DNA of 64,000 nt. Origin: JBBSJZ01 sp041751935 (GTDB lineage Bacteria; Planctomycetota; Planctomycetia; Pirellulales; Pirellulaceae). The position numbers were made by a program, and so were the translations under genes. The stretch lies in assembly GCA_041751935.1 (NCBI GenBank), contig JBGSIA010000038.1:42485-106484 (forward strand), read 5' to 3'. Shown in pieces: positions 8,669-18,687 of this stretch (the stretch's first letter is position 1; the number at the start of each line of letters is the position of its first letter). The notes beneath the pieces were generated by a model that was given only the letters and a program-made list of their open reading frames with translations, made no database searches and was not told the origin of the DNA.

Positions 8669-11600
8669 GTGCTCGATCCGCTTGACGATTCTTTTTTGAC
8701 ACCCCGGAGCAGCGACACTCAAGTTCGCCCACAGCATAAGCGGGAGACATATCGCGCCGCGGGAAACGCGAGTCGTCGCACGTCACCTTGGAAAGAGGGC
8801 GATCGTCTGGGCAGCTTCGAACTTGGGAAGCTGTTGGGACAAGGTTCGAGTGGTTTCGTGTTTGAGGCCTTCGATCTGAATCGCCAATGGCGGTGCGCAC
8901 TGAAGATTCTGGTGCCTGAGACTGTCGAGGATTTGGTTCGAAACAAAGTGGGCTTTCGGCGAATGCTGTCGATTCGGCATCCGAATCTGGCGAAAGTCGA
9001 TCAGGTGCATCGATTGAGTGAAAATTTTGCTTTGTCAATGCAGTTGATCGAAGGCCAGACATTTGCCAAGTTCATCCACGAACTGAGACGGCTCGATCCA
9101 CGCGAGGCCTGTGAACGCGTCTTGGAGTTGCTGCGTCAGTTCGCGGCGGCACTGTCGGTGATGCACACGAATTATCTCATTCATCGTGACATCAAGCCAC
9201 AGAACATGATGGTTGATCTCACAGGCTGCGGACGGATCATTGACTATGGGCTCGTCGGCACCTTTGATCCCGAAATGGATCCGCGTGGCATTCGGCCCTA
9301 TTTGGCTGGGACGCCGCAGTACATGGCTCCAGAAGTTTGGTTTGATCAGTGCTATTTGCCTGCTGGGGATGTTTACAGTTTAGGCAAAGTGATTTTTGAA
9401 ACGCTTATCTTGATCTCCGGCAATCGACGGTTGTCGGCTCCTGCAAAGGGAGAGTTCGATACGCCTGCTAGGATGTACGAAACGATCAACGCTTTCGACA
9501 GCTGTGTTCCCGATATTTTGCGCGACGCCTGTGTTGAAATGCTGGAAACGAGTCCTGCAGATCGGCCGACGGCGCTTGAAATATCGCGGCTGGGGCAAAC
9601 GAAATCGTCGATGGTCGCAATGCCGCGTGCCAGCGTGCTGTATGGGCGCGATGAGGAAGTGAAGCGCATTTTGGATTGGCTAGACGGAATCCTCAAAGGT
9701 AAACACGGTCGCTTGCATCTGTCGGGACCTTCGGGGATTGGGAAGTCGCGGATCTTGGAAGAGATTGTCCATGAATTGGCTTCGTGCCGCTGGGTGCACG
9801 TCTTCACAGCGTGCTGTCAAGTTCGTGAAGACCAACCGATGCAAGCGTTCGATCAGATTTCGGATGCCTTGGCGACTCGTTTTGCCAAAGAAGAACTTGG
9901 CGTTCTAGAAATTGATCCGGGAAGCGCGGCAATATTGCACCAATCCTTTCCAGTGCTCCGTAGTGTTGTCACGGCCAGTCAAACGCTGCCTCGTCCCGGT
10001 GCCATTCCCGCAAGATTGGACGCGCTTGCCGCAGCGGTGCAGGTTACTAAAAAAATTCTTGAAACGGGTCCGATGATTTTGATCATTGACGACGCTCAGT
10101 GGGCGGACACGGACAGCTTGAATGTGTTGGATCGGTTACAAACCGAGCGAATCAGTTCACTAGGAATCATCACGGTCTCGCGCACGGGCGATGTGCTTCA
10201 ACGGGTTGCGGCCGACGAACACCTGCGTTTGGGGCCACTGTCAGTTGAAGAGTCAACGCAGATGCTCAGTGCCGCAGCACGGCGGTGGAATGTTGACGCC
10301 TCGCCTTTGATGCTTGCCACACTCACCGAAGCCGCCGAAGGCAATCCGTTTCGCTTGGATGAATTGGCGGGAGAGTTTCGTCCAGGTGGCGTGTTCGCTG
10401 GAGGCGATTCCAACGTTCTGTCGCTGCCAACGGCTCAGCTTGTCGGTGGGCTTTGGCGTACACGAGTCGCAAGGTTGTCGCCTAACGCACGACACTTATT
10501 GACACTGATCGCGACTGCGGGCGGTGCGGTCACTCGTTCAGAAGTGTTGGCGATGCAAGAGCATCATTTTCTCGCGCCTGATACTCTTGATGAGTTGCGT
10601 TTTCAGCGACTTGTGCAGCCGGAAACGGTTGGTGACCAGTGCGTTCGGATTGTCCATGATCGTGTCGCCAGCGGCGTAGTTCAATCACTTGCTAGCGATG
10701 AAAAAACGGAGGCGCACCGATTGTGGGCTGAGGTCCTGCTCAATTCCCCCGACAGTCCAGTTGCCGCAGCAAGAATTGCCGGTCACTTGTTCGAAGCCGG
10801 CGACAATGCCCGTGCTATTGAGTTTGCGGACTTGGCAGCAAAGGATGCGGAACAACGATTCGCTAAAACCGAAGCGGCTCGTTGGCATGAGCGAGTTCTT
10901 CCCTTCGTTGACGGCGAAGCATTGCTCGAACGCACGCGACAAACGGCAGTGTGCTTCGATGAAGCGGATCGCCCTGTCGAAGCGGCGAACTATTATCAAC
11001 AACTTGCCGCTCAGCTCAGTGGTGATGACCGAATCGAATGTGAGTTACGCGTCTTAACTCTTCTTACACGCTGCGGACGAACCGACCAAGTGCGCTACCA
11101 GCTCGAAGGACTGGCTGAACGTATGGGGCTTCCCAAGCCCAAGTCACCACTTTGGTCCAAGATTTCGCTCCTGACAAAATCTTGCCTTTATGCTATGCGA
11201 AAGCTGCTGATTTCAGGCAACGGTGCGCCGACAATGGCGGACGCGCCGGATGATCCAAGAATTCGTCTGTGTCTGTTGCTCTCGCGACCACTATCGTTGC
11301 TCGATAATCTCTATGGTGCCGAACTCGCTCTGGCTGGTGCGATGTTGTCAATTGATCGAGGAAGCACGAAGCAGCAAGTGCAGGTCGCTGTCGGTGTGGC
11401 TGTGTACGGAAGCTACAATGCTGGTAGCCGCCGCCAGAAGAGCGAATTGATGCTGACGGATCTACTACTCCAGGCCGAACAACTCGATGATCCAAAAACC
11501 CTCGGCGACTGCTTGTCGGGAATCGCAGCTGCGCACATGCTCAGCGGTCGCTGGCGCGATACCATCGAGCCGGCCCAAAAAGCGATTCATGCTTATCGAC

Positions 11601-12382
11601 AATGCAAAGATCTGCAAACATTTGAGATCGCTCATACTCGAATTAATCTAACTCACGCGTTTTGGTACTTGGGTCGTGTTCGCGACTTGGTCCAATTGTG
11701 TACGCGGATGTACGACGAATCGATCACTCGCAATGATTTGATGGAGAGAATCATTGCATCCGGTGGTCTAGCGTCTAGCGCCTGGCTTGCTGCTCATCGA
11801 CTAGCCGACATCGACACCATCCGCGTCGACACTGCAAAGGAACTTAAATGCGAAGGAGAGCAGTTTGCTCACTTCATGGAGTCGACGTCGCTTCAATTGA
11901 GACTGATGTACGAGGGTCGCTATGAGGAAGCAGAATTGGAATCGCAACGTGGTCACCGGATGGTGGGCTGCTCACCGATTCACCGCGTCCAAACATGCCG
12001 AATTTGCCGTATCTCGATCGCGAGTTTAATCGCCATCAACCTGCTGGGGCGAAATACAAATTCAAAGCGAGTGCGACGTTGCCGCCAGCTTATCGCTGCG
12101 CTGCGGCGGGAGAATTTGCCGTTTGCAGAAGCAACTGCCGACTTGCATGAAGGGTACCTAAATTACATCCTGGCTCAGCCCTCTCGTGCTATGCATTTCT
12201 TCAGTGCCGCCGATCGCGGCGCCAAGCTTCAGGGACTGGTGCCTATTAGCCTAGCGGCGCAGGATGCTGCTGAATGGCTCACCGGCGCTGTAAGCTCCAA
12301 TCGACTGGAGCAACATTTGCGTAGCGAAAGAGTGGTCCATCCGAGCATGTTTGCTCGACTTTACAGTTTTCAACCGGCGTAG
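8669..12382 (+). CDS. Large serine/threonine kinase fused to an AAA-type ATPase and TPR-like tail
   Basis: 1237 residues, starting at GTG 8669 (no in-frame ATG before the kinase core). The kinase domain covers about residues 45-300: Gly loop LGQGSSGFV from 56, ALK Lys near 79, catalytic HRDIKPQN 172-179, and activation segment ending GTPQYMAPE near 214. The magnesium motif reads DYG (residues 192-194) instead of DFG, a tolerated but uncommon variant. A second nucleotide-binding module follows, with Walker A GPSGIGKS at 353-360 and Walker B LIIDDAQWAD near 470-480, as in PknK or LuxR-family (MalT-like) STAND proteins. The last 600 residues are helical repeats of TPR style. The expected role is a cytosolic signalling hub that senses ligand or partner binding through the STAND part. 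No DNA-binding tail is seen. Confidence 0.88.
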   Translation: MLDPLDDSFLTPRSSDTQVRPQHKRETYRAAGNASRRTSPWKEGDRLGSFELGKLLGQGSSGFVFEAFDLNRQWRCALKILVPETVEDLVRNKVGFRRMLSIRHPNLAKVDQVHRLSENFALSMQLIEGQTFAKFIHELRRLDPREACERVLELLRQFAAALSVMHTNYLIHRDIKPQNMMVDLTGCGRIIDYGLVGTFDPEMDPRGIRPYLAGTPQYMAPEVWFDQCYLPAGDVYSLGKVIFETLILISGNRRLSAPAKGEFDTPARMYETINAFDSCVPDILRDACVEMLETSPADRPTALEISRLGQTKSSMVAMPRASVLYGRDEEVKRILDWLDGILKGKHGRLHLSGPSGIGKSRILEEIVHELASCRWVHVFTACCQVREDQPMQAFDQISDALATRFAKEELGVLEIDPGSAAILHQSFPVLRSVVTASQTLPRPGAIPARLDALAAAVQVTKKILETGPMILIIDDAQWADTDSLNVLDRLQTERISSLGIITVSRTGDVLQRVAADEHLRLGPLSVEESTQMLSAAARRWNVDASPLMLATLTEAAEGNPFRLDELAGEFRPGGVFAGGDSNVLSLPTAQLVGGLWRTRVARLSPNARHLLTLIATAGGAVTRSEVLAMQEHHFLAPDTLDELRFQRLVQPETVGDQCVRIVHDRVASGVVQSLASDEKTEAHRLWAEVLLNSPDSPVAAARIAGHLFEAGDNARAIEFADLAAKDAEQRFAKTEAARWHERVLPFVDGEALLERTRQTAVCFDEADRPVEAANYYQQLAAQLSGDDRIECELRVLTLLTRCGRTDQVRYQLEGLAERMGLPKPKSPLWSKISLLTKSCLYAMRKLLISGNGAPTMADAPDDPRIRLCLLLSRPLSLLDNLYGAELALAGAMLSIDRGSTKQQVQVAVGVAVYGSYNAGSRRQKSELMLTDLLLQAEQLDDPKTLGDCLSGIAAAHMLSGRWRDTIEPAQKAIHAYRQCKDLQTFEIAHTRINLTHAFWYLGRVRDLVQLCTRMYDESITRNDLMERIIASGGLASSAWLAAHRLADIDTIRVDTAKELKCEGEQFAHFMESTSLQLRLMYEGRYEEAELESQRGHRMVGCSPIHRVQTCRICRISIASLIAINLLGRNTNSKRVRRCRQLIAALRRENLPFAEATADLHEGYLNYILAQPSRAMHFFSAADRGAKLQGLVPISLAAQDAAEWLTGAVSSNRLEQHLRSERVVHPSMFARLYSFQPA

Positions 12383-12394
12383 TTTTTCTGCGAA

Positions 12395-13387
12395 CTAAAC
12401 GTTCAACATTCGCTGGTAGTTCGCGACGTCATCAATGATCGCATCAAGAGTTTTTGTTGGTGAATAGTGGATCGCTTGACGAATACGTGAAAGGTCGGGA
12501 ACGCGGCGGCGAATGTCTTCAAACGACTCGTCGTAAGCATCGGCGTAACTTTGAAACTCTAACTTCGCGCTAGGGTTGACTCGCTCGACGACTTTTCTCG
12601 CTAAATCACCGATCGAAATCGGTTGATCACTACCGATATTGTAAACGCGACCTGCTGCCTCGGAAGTCGCGGTCAATTTGATAACCGCATCCACAACATC
12701 ACTGACGTGGGCAAAGCAGCGTACCTGATCGCCATCATCATGGACAACCAGCGGCTCGCCTCGTAGAGCAGCGCCAACAAACCGTGGCAGCACCATTCCG
12801 TAAGCACCTGTTTGACGCGGTCCGACAACATTAAAAAATCGTCCGACAACGACTTGCAACCCGCGCTCCTTATAGAATGCTAATGCCAAAAATTCGTCGA
12901 TGGCTTTACTGACACCGTAACTCCACCGAGGCTTCGTCGTCGCACCAAAAACAAGGTCATCTTCTTCCGACCAAACGCTCTTGGGGTTCTTGCCATAAAC
13001 TTCACTTGTGCTGGCAATAAAGCAAGAAACTTGGTCTCCCTTGGCAACTCGCTCACCCAAACGATTTAAAATTAGCTGCGTTGGGTAAACATTTCGTTCG
13101 ATTGTTTGAATCGGTTGTTTGGCGATCAAGGCGACACCAACCGCCGCAGCCAAATGGAATACGACATCCGCTTTGTCGACAAACTCGTTGACGACCTCTG
13201 GCTTCTCGACACTGGCATGCACGTAAAGCATATTCGGATGCGCGTGGACAGCGTGTAAGTTCGCTGCTTGGCCGGTCGACAAATCGTCAACAACGATTAC
13301 TTTGCCGCCAGCCGCCAAGAGAGATTCCGTCAAGTGCGAGCCGATAAAGCCAGCTCCACCTGTGACAAGATAGGTTTTTGTGGACAC
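12395..13387 (-). CDS. NAD-dependent nucleotide-sugar epimerase/dehydratase (extended SDR)
   Basis: A 330-residue extended short-chain dehydrogenase. TGGAGFIGSH at residues 9-18 is the NAD-binding glycine motif, and STSEVYG at 126-132 supplies the active-site Ser/Thr. YGVSK at 157-161 is the YxxxK catalytic pair, and RFFNVVGPRQ at 183-192 is the substrate-loop signature. It acts in the cytosol on UDP- or GDP-sugars for cell-surface glycans. The signature fits UDP-glucose 4-epimerase or UDP-glucuronate decarboxylase types, and I cannot choose between them. It is convergent with the large kinase gene, with only 12 bases between their stops, and lies downstream of nrdJ behind a hairpin, so it is probably a separate transcript. 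Confidence 0.88.
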   Translation of the reverse strand: MSTKTYLVTGGAGFIGSHLTESLLAAGGKVIVVDDLSTGQAANLHAVHAHPNMLYVHASVEKPEVVNEFVDKADVVFHLAAAVGVALIAKQPIQTIERNVYPTQLILNRLGERVAKGDQVSCFIASTSEVYGKNPKSVWSEEDDLVFGATTKPRWSYGVSKAIDEFLALAFYKERGLQVVVGRFFNVVGPRQTGAYGMVLPRFVGAALRGEPLVVHDDGDQVRCFAHVSDVVDAVIKLTATSEAAGRVYNIGSDQPISIGDLARKVVERVNPSAKLEFQSYADAYDESFEDIRRRVPDLSRIRQAIHYSPTKTLDAIIDDVANYQRMLNV

Positions 13388-13510
13388 GATGGTTGAATAA
13401 CGCCCGACTAGGCTTAGGAGAAATGCAGTGGTTCTTTCAAAGCCAAAGCCTAGTCGATCGGCCGCTCGGATGTGAGAGGGCGAACTGAGTCTCCGCCCCC
13501 ATGAGGCAAC

Positions 13511-13538
13511 TTCCTTCGGGGATTTCCACCCGAAGGGA
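13511..13538 (-). terminator. Hairpin terminator of nrdJ
   Basis: CCTTCGGG (13513-13520) and CCCGAAGG (13529-13536) are a perfect inverted repeat with an eight-base loop, extended by two weaker pairs. It lies about 25 bases past the nrdJ stop on the minus strand. There is no long U tract, so efficiency is uncertain. Confidence 0.6.
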
Positions 13539-13561
13539 TCAGTTACGCAAACACGGGTTGG

Positions 13562-16500
13562 CTAGCTGCAGCCCATGCTGTTGCCACAGTTATGACATAG
13601 GTAGCAATTGCCGTTGCGCACGGTGATGCTGCCACAGTTGTCACAACTGGGGGCATCGCTTTGGAACCTCGCAAACTGGTCCATTTGGCTGGACACCGTC
13701 TCGCTCTGGACTTCGATGTGAATGTGGCTGCTACCGTTGCGGCCGTTGCCGCTGGGGTCCGTGGTCAAGCCAGAGATCTTAGCCATCAAAGATCGTTCGC
13801 TTTGAAGTATTTCTGCGACTTGGCCCGTCGCGGCGGCACCGGTTACCTGTTCGACCATGGCCGGTCCATTGGCGCTGTTCATCGCATTCTTTTGCTGGGC
13901 CGCGATGCCATGCTCGGGATGTCCGCTCATGAACGTCAGTCCCAGCCAGCGCGCAATGTAGTCAACAACACTCTTGGCAATCCGGATGTCTTTGTTACTC
14001 GTGTGCCCCATCGGCTCGAACCGTGTGTGCGAGAATTTATTCACGAGTACTTCCAATGGCACGCCGTACTGCAACGAAATCGATAACGCTGTGCCAAAAC
14101 TGTCCATGATGCCGCCGATGGTTGAGCCTTCTTTGGCCATGGTGATAAAGATTTCGCCAGGGCGACCATCCGGGTACAACCCGACACACAAGTAACCCTC
14201 GTGGCCCGCGATACTGAACTTGTGCGTCAAGCTTTGTCGCGTATCCGGCAAACGTTCACGCCGCGGCTTGAAGACGATCTTCTCAACTTCCTTCGTCACG
14301 GTCCGTACGCCGCCTTCGGTTTTGGCGTCATCGCGTTTCGTATTCAAGGGTTGTGATTGCTTGGAGCCATCGCGGTAGATGGCAATCGCCTTCAAGCCAA
14401 GTTCCCAGCCCCAAAAGTATGCGTCGGCGATGTCCTGAGGCGTTACATCCGTCGGCATATTGACGGTCTTGCTAATCGCCCCAGAAAGGAACGGCTGAGC
14501 GGCCGCCATCATCATCACGTGTGCTTGCCACGAAATGCTTCGGACTCCATTGGCTGCCTTGAACGCACAGTCGAATACGGGCAAGTGTGATGGATCGACT
14601 TCTGGTGCGCCTTCGATCGTGTCATTCTCCTCGATGAACTTCAAAATTGCTTGGATCTGAGGGTCGGTGTAACCCAGATTGGCAAGTCCGCGGCGAACCG
14701 TTTGGTTAACGATTTTCAGCATTCCGCCACCGGCCAGTTGTTTGTACTTGACTAAAGCGATATCCGGTTCAATGCCCGTCGTGTCGCAATCCATCATGAA
14801 GCTGATCGTGCCGGTTGGCGCCAAAACTGTCGCTTGAGCGTTACGAAAGCCGTACTTTTCTCCAATTTCAAGCACGTCATCCCACAGTTTTCGAGCCGCC
14901 TCTTTTAGCTCCGCAGGGCCATCATCGTCGATCTTCTCTACCGCATCGCGGTGCATTTGCATCACCCCGAGCATTGGCTTTTCGTTGTCGGCATAACCAT
15001 CGAAAGCACCGACCACGCCAGCAATCTCGGCACTCGTTCGGTTGGCTTCGCCATGCAACAAGGCCGTTAGCGAACCACACAAACCTCGCGCCGCTGTCGA
15101 ATCGTAAGGCATGCCCAACGTCATCGCCACGCTACCCAAGTTCGAATACCCCAACCCTAGCGGACGGTAGCGATGGCTATTGCGAGCGATCGGTTCCGTT
15201 GGATAACTGGCGTGATCGACGAGAATCTCTTGGGCGATAAAAAACAGTCGGCATGCTGCACGATAGCGCACGACGTCGAACGTCCCGTCGCGGCCAACGA
15301 ACTTCATCAAATTAATACTGGCCAAGTTGCACGCCGTGTTGTCCAGGAACATGTATTCCGAACACGGGTTACTCGCGTTGATCCGACCACTGATGGGACA
15401 CGTGTGCCATTTATTGATGGTCGTATCGTACTGTACACCGGGATCACCACAGTGCCACGCGCACTCCGCCATTTTATTGAGCAATTCCTTAGCATCGTAC
15501 TCGGGAGCAGAATCGGTCGGCTTGTCAGTGATCCAACGAGTTTGCCAACGGCGATCATCGCGGACCGACTGCATGTATTCATCTGTTACACGAACCGACA
15601 AATTGGCGTTTTGGAAACATACCGATGAGTACGCTTCGCCATTGAAGTTCGATTCGTATCCTTCGCGAATCAATGCATGTGCTTTTTGCTCTTCGCGCCA
15701 TTTGCATTCAATGAACTCGAGAATGTCTGGATGCCATACCTTCAACGACTGCATCTTCGCGGCACGACGTGTTTTGCCACCACTCTTGACGACCCCAGCG
15801 ATCGAGTCATAGACGCGCATGAACGACAGCGGGCCCGAGGGCGTGCCTCCGCCGGAAAGCTTCTCTCGCTGTGAACGAATCGTTGACAAATCGGTACCCG
15901 TACCGCTACCGAACTTGAATAACATCGCTTCACTACATGCGAGTTGCATGATGTCTTCCATGTTATCCGCGACGCTTTGAATAAAGCATGCCGAGCCCTG
16001 CGGAAATTCGTACGGGTTGTCCGGTTGTCCGGTCGATTGCGTTGTCCGGTCCCAGTGCCAGTTGCACTTGTCGCCACTGACGCCGTACTGCGCATGCAAT
16101 CCGACGTTGAACCATACCGGACTGTTGAATGCACCGTGCTGATGCAAGCACAACCACGTCAAGTCGCGATAAAATCTTTCACCATCCTCAGACGTATCGA
16201 AGTATCCGTCCGTCAAACCCCAGTCCGCAATCGTGCGGGTCACTCGGTGAATCAGTTGCCGTACGCTGCGCTCGCGCTCGTTCTTGTTGCGCGGGTCACC
16301 GTAAAAGTATTTCGACACCACAACGTTGGTCGCCAATTGCGACCACTGGGCGGGAATCTCGCACTCGGTCTGCTCAAATAAGGCCTTGCCGCTCTCGTCC
16401 TTGATCGCCGCACTGCGAAGCTCCCACTGCGTCGTCGCGAACGGAGTCTGCCCGTCATCAGGACAGAACAACGCGTCGATCCGCAACCCCGGCCGATCAC

Positions 16501-16630
16501 TGCCATCGGGGCGAAGCGCCTTGGCGAACCGTTGCCGAGCGTACTGGACGCCCTGTTGGTTGTTGACATGCTCCAGCGCCGGATCGGTTGAGGAGGTGGC
16601 AGTATCGAAATCAGAGAGAGCAGTGACCAT
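13562..16630 (-). CDS. nrdJ: Adenosylcobalamin-dependent class II ribonucleotide reductase
   Basis: 1022 residues. It reduces ribonucleotides to deoxyribonucleotides with adenosylcobalamin as radical source, so it does not need a separate small subunit. Visible family features are GSACFIQSV with Cys215, FGSGTGTDLS near 240-249, and NPCSEY at 421-426 carrying the N-x-C-x-E catalytic loop. The tail is Cys-rich (CDNCG, CYLCHNCG, final CS) and probably delivers electrons and/or binds zinc, as in long NrdJ proteins. An AAGGAG ribosome-binding site precedes the ATG by about ten bases. The coding strand is opposite to that of its flanking plus-strand genes. A TTTCGCG/CGCGAAA hairpin lies in the leader. 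I looked for a cobalamin riboswitch upstream and did not find the conserved B12 box. Confidence 0.96.
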   Translation of the reverse strand: MVTALSDFDTATSSTDPALEHVNNQQGVQYARQRFAKALRPDGSDRPGLRIDALFCPDDGQTPFATTQWELRSAAIKDESGKALFEQTECEIPAQWSQLATNVVVSKYFYGDPRNKNERERSVRQLIHRVTRTIADWGLTDGYFDTSEDGERFYRDLTWLCLHQHGAFNSPVWFNVGLHAQYGVSGDKCNWHWDRTTQSTGQPDNPYEFPQGSACFIQSVADNMEDIMQLACSEAMLFKFGSGTGTDLSTIRSQREKLSGGGTPSGPLSFMRVYDSIAGVVKSGGKTRRAAKMQSLKVWHPDILEFIECKWREEQKAHALIREGYESNFNGEAYSSVCFQNANLSVRVTDEYMQSVRDDRRWQTRWITDKPTDSAPEYDAKELLNKMAECAWHCGDPGVQYDTTINKWHTCPISGRINASNPCSEYMFLDNTACNLASINLMKFVGRDGTFDVVRYRAACRLFFIAQEILVDHASYPTEPIARNSHRYRPLGLGYSNLGSVAMTLGMPYDSTAARGLCGSLTALLHGEANRTSAEIAGVVGAFDGYADNEKPMLGVMQMHRDAVEKIDDDGPAELKEAARKLWDDVLEIGEKYGFRNAQATVLAPTGTISFMMDCDTTGIEPDIALVKYKQLAGGGMLKIVNQTVRRGLANLGYTDPQIQAILKFIEENDTIEGAPEVDPSHLPVFDCAFKAANGVRSISWQAHVMMMAAAQPFLSGAISKTVNMPTDVTPQDIADAYFWGWELGLKAIAIYRDGSKQSQPLNTKRDDAKTEGGVRTVTKEVEKIVFKPRRERLPDTRQSLTHKFSIAGHEGYLCVGLYPDGRPGEIFITMAKEGSTIGGIMDSFGTALSISLQYGVPLEVLVNKFSHTRFEPMGHTSNKDIRIAKSVVDYIARWLGLTFMSGHPEHGIAAQQKNAMNSANGPAMVEQVTGAAATGQVAEILQSERSLMAKISGLTTDPSGNGRNGSSHIHIEVQSETVSSQMDQFARFQSDAPSCDNCGSITVRNGNCYLCHNCGNSMGCS

Positions 16631-16865
16631 AACTGTGAAGACTCCTTAAGTGTCATCCTTGGGCGCAATGACCAACCGCTGAAATATCGGTTTCGCGGTC
16701 CTCGCGAAAGCAGCTAGCATGCACCATTGTAACTTGGGACAGTGAACGAGCGTCGAGTGCTGTATCCAGTTGCCTTCAATCGCTGCTAGGTGTAGCCGAA
16801 GTCGGCTCTCGGAAGCATCAAATGTTCCGGAATTTGCTTTGCTGCTACTACCTGTAGTGTTTACA

Positions 16866-16873
16866 GGGCAGGG
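16866..16873 (+). repeat. GGGCAGGG (KOPS-like)
   Basis: Plus-strand match to GGGNAGGG in non-coding DNA, pointing toward the dif-like site. Confidence 0.45.
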
Positions 16874-16949
16874 AAGCCACTAGATATGGTCGACGTACGA
16901 ATCTTAGGAACTCCCAGCGGAGTGTCAACGATGATTTTCCTCGCGTCGT

Positions 16950-16986
16950 AAGTGGCTCAGAGCAAACATCTTGCGTTGGGCCACTT
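16950..16986. repeat. Long imperfect inverted repeat
   Basis: AAGTGGC (16950-16956) pairs with GCCACTT (16980-16986). The inner GCAA/TTGC arms also pair, leaving a small internal mismatch and a five-base loop. In total about 12-13 base pairs form. It lies in non-coding DNA. It could be a terminator, a structured RNA or a remnant of a repeat element. Confidence 0.5.
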
Positions 16987-17346
16987 GCTGTAGCCGCCAG
17001 CGGCATAGAGCGACCGGAATCGACGTAAACTCCCGTCCCATGAAGGGTTAGTGAAGTTTGCTAGCAATACCAATGAAGTGGTGGAAAAGTTGTTAGAAAT
17101 CGAAAAATTCTCCCGGCTATTTCTAGACAGATGGGCACTGGGAGACATGGGTTGTTTGGGTGGTTTGCGTATTGCGGCAGCGGGCCCCCGGCCAGAACTG
17201 TTTGTCGCGGTGCGATCGACCGAGTTCTGGCTCTTGATCAAGTATTTGCGATCCCAGTGCGGCTGCGCGGGGTTAAACTCGTCGGCGAGACCCTATGCTT
17301 GATGAGCGTCCCATCCTTTTCTCTCGAAATTCAAGAGTAACTCCCT

Positions 17347-18687
17347 ATGTATCGGTCCCTAATTGCCCTTGCGTGTATTCTCGTTGCAGCGATAGCGAAC
17401 TCAGCCGCGTGGGGCAACGACTGGCCGAGATTCTTGGGGCCCGATGGTGCTGGGACTAGCCGCGAAGGAAAGCTGCCACCGACGACGTGGAGCGATACCG
17501 AGAACCTGAAGTGGTCCGTCGAGTTGCCAGGACGTGGTGTATCCAGCCCGATCGTTGTCAACGATCGCGTGATCGTGACATGCTACAGCGGTTATGGAAC
17601 CGGTGGTGACAATGAATCGATAGAGAATTTGGTTCGACACGTCGTGTGTGTCGATCGCCAAGGCGGCACCGTGTTATGGACTCGTGACTTTAAAGCAACG
17701 CTGCCCGAAGATCCCTATCGTGGCGCGGGCGTTCCTGCCCATGGATACGCCAGCCACACGCCGGTGAGCGATGGTCAGCGGATTTATGCATTCTTTGGCA
17801 AGGGAGGTGTCGTCGCCTTGGATATGGACGGTAAGGAACTTTGGAAAACTAGCGTCGGCAGTGGATCGGGCCCGATGGCCTGGGGATCAGCGGCGAGCCC
17901 GGTGCTGCACAACGAAGTGTTGATTGTGCCAGCGACAGAAGAGGCGGAAGCACTCGTCGCCCTCGATACAAAAACCGGTTCACAACTTTGGACCAGCGAA
18001 GCGGAAAGCTTGCAGGGCACCTGGAGTACACCGATCCTCGCAAAAGTCGGCGATCGAACGGACATTGTGGTGTCAGTTCCCGGCGAAGTTTGGGGTTTGA
18101 ATCCCGAGACCGGAAAGCTGCGTTGGTTCTCGCGTGGTACGATGGACAACTCGGCTTCAGCGAGTCCTGTTCCCGGCGATGGTGTGGTGTATGCGATTGG
18201 CGGACGGGGTGGCGAAGCGGTCGCCGTAAAAACGGGTGGCAAGGGTGACGTCAACGATTCACACGTGGTATGGGACGCGAACATCCCCGGTCGATTTGCC
18301 ACGCCAGTGCTTCACAACGGACATCTCTATACCTTTGGAAGTGGTGTAGTCGCTTGTTTTGATGCGACAACCGGCGAGCGAGTCAAGCAACAGCGCTTGG
18401 GCGATGGCCGTGGCGAGGAGGCACCTCGTGATGCAGGATCACGTGACGGTGGGCGACGAGGCGGTGGCATGGGGAACCTCGATTATGCCTCGCCGGTACT
18501 TTCCGGGGATCAACTTTATGTTACGACCAAATCAGGAACAGTGTACGTGGTGCGAGCCACTCCTGAGTTGGAGATTCTGGCGACCAACCGAATCAATGAC
18601 AAAACCGGATTCGATGGCACTCCCGCGATCAGTAATGGCCAGCTATTTTTTCGCTCCGGCAGCCGTCTGTATTGTGTTGGCGACTAG
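17347..18687 (+). CDS. Secreted PQQ-like beta-propeller protein
   Basis: 446 residues with a clear Sec signal peptide (cleavage likely after about residue 23, near NSAAWG). The body is a series of PQQ/BamB-like blades, for example VALDMDGKELWKT, LVALDTKTGSQLWTS, GLNPETGKLRW and VACFDATTGERV, each with the Gly-x-x-x-W ending typical of such repeats. A Gly/Arg/Asp-rich insert (about residues 355-376) interrupts the propeller. Proteins of this kind are common in planctomycetes as periplasmic or surface proteins and are often annotated as quinoprotein-like or BamB-like. There is no catalytic Asp/Glu signature of true quinoprotein dehydrogenases, so a binding or scaffold role is more likely. It stands alone. 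Confidence 0.87.
   Translation: MYRSLIALACILVAAIANSAAWGNDWPRFLGPDGAGTSREGKLPPTTWSDTENLKWSVELPGRGVSSPIVVNDRVIVTCYSGYGTGGDNESIENLVRHVVCVDRQGGTVLWTRDFKATLPEDPYRGAGVPAHGYASHTPVSDGQRIYAFFGKGGVVALDMDGKELWKTSVGSGSGPMAWGSAASPVLHNEVLIVPATEEAEALVALDTKTGSQLWTSEAESLQGTWSTPILAKVGDRTDIVVSVPGEVWGLNPETGKLRWFSRGTMDNSASASPVPGDGVVYAIGGRGGEAVAVKTGGKGDVNDSHVVWDANIPGRFATPVLHNGHLYTFGSGVVACFDATTGERVKQQRLGDGRGEEAPRDAGSRDGGRRGGGMGNLDYASPVLSGDQLYVTTKSGTVYVVRATPELEILATNRINDKTGFDGTPAISNGQLFFRSGSRLYCVGD

Larger units (their letters stand above)
16631..17346. other. 716-bp gene-free region between nrdJ and a PQQ-repeat gene
   Basis: The frames here are short and have poor starts, and no convincing protein is seen. The region holds several small palindromes: TTTCGCG/CGCGAAA near 16693-16711 (nrdJ leader), AGCCGAAGTCGGCT at 16794-16807, and a larger stem at 16950-16986. 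It also holds a GGGCAGGG octamer at 16866 and the string TGTAGCCG twice (16791, 16989). It probably carries the nrdJ promoter and possibly an unannotated RNA. Confidence 0.5.

Noticed and set aside
16631..16760. Cobalamin riboswitch before nrdJ
   Set aside because: The gene makes one plausible, but I could not find the conserved B12-box string or its arrangement. Only a short TTTCGCG/CGCGAAA hairpin is present.
17051..17302. 83-codon frame in the gap before the PQQ gene
   Set aside because: Weak start, no ribosome-binding site, Cys/Gly-rich composition unlike a folded protein, and overlap with other short frames.
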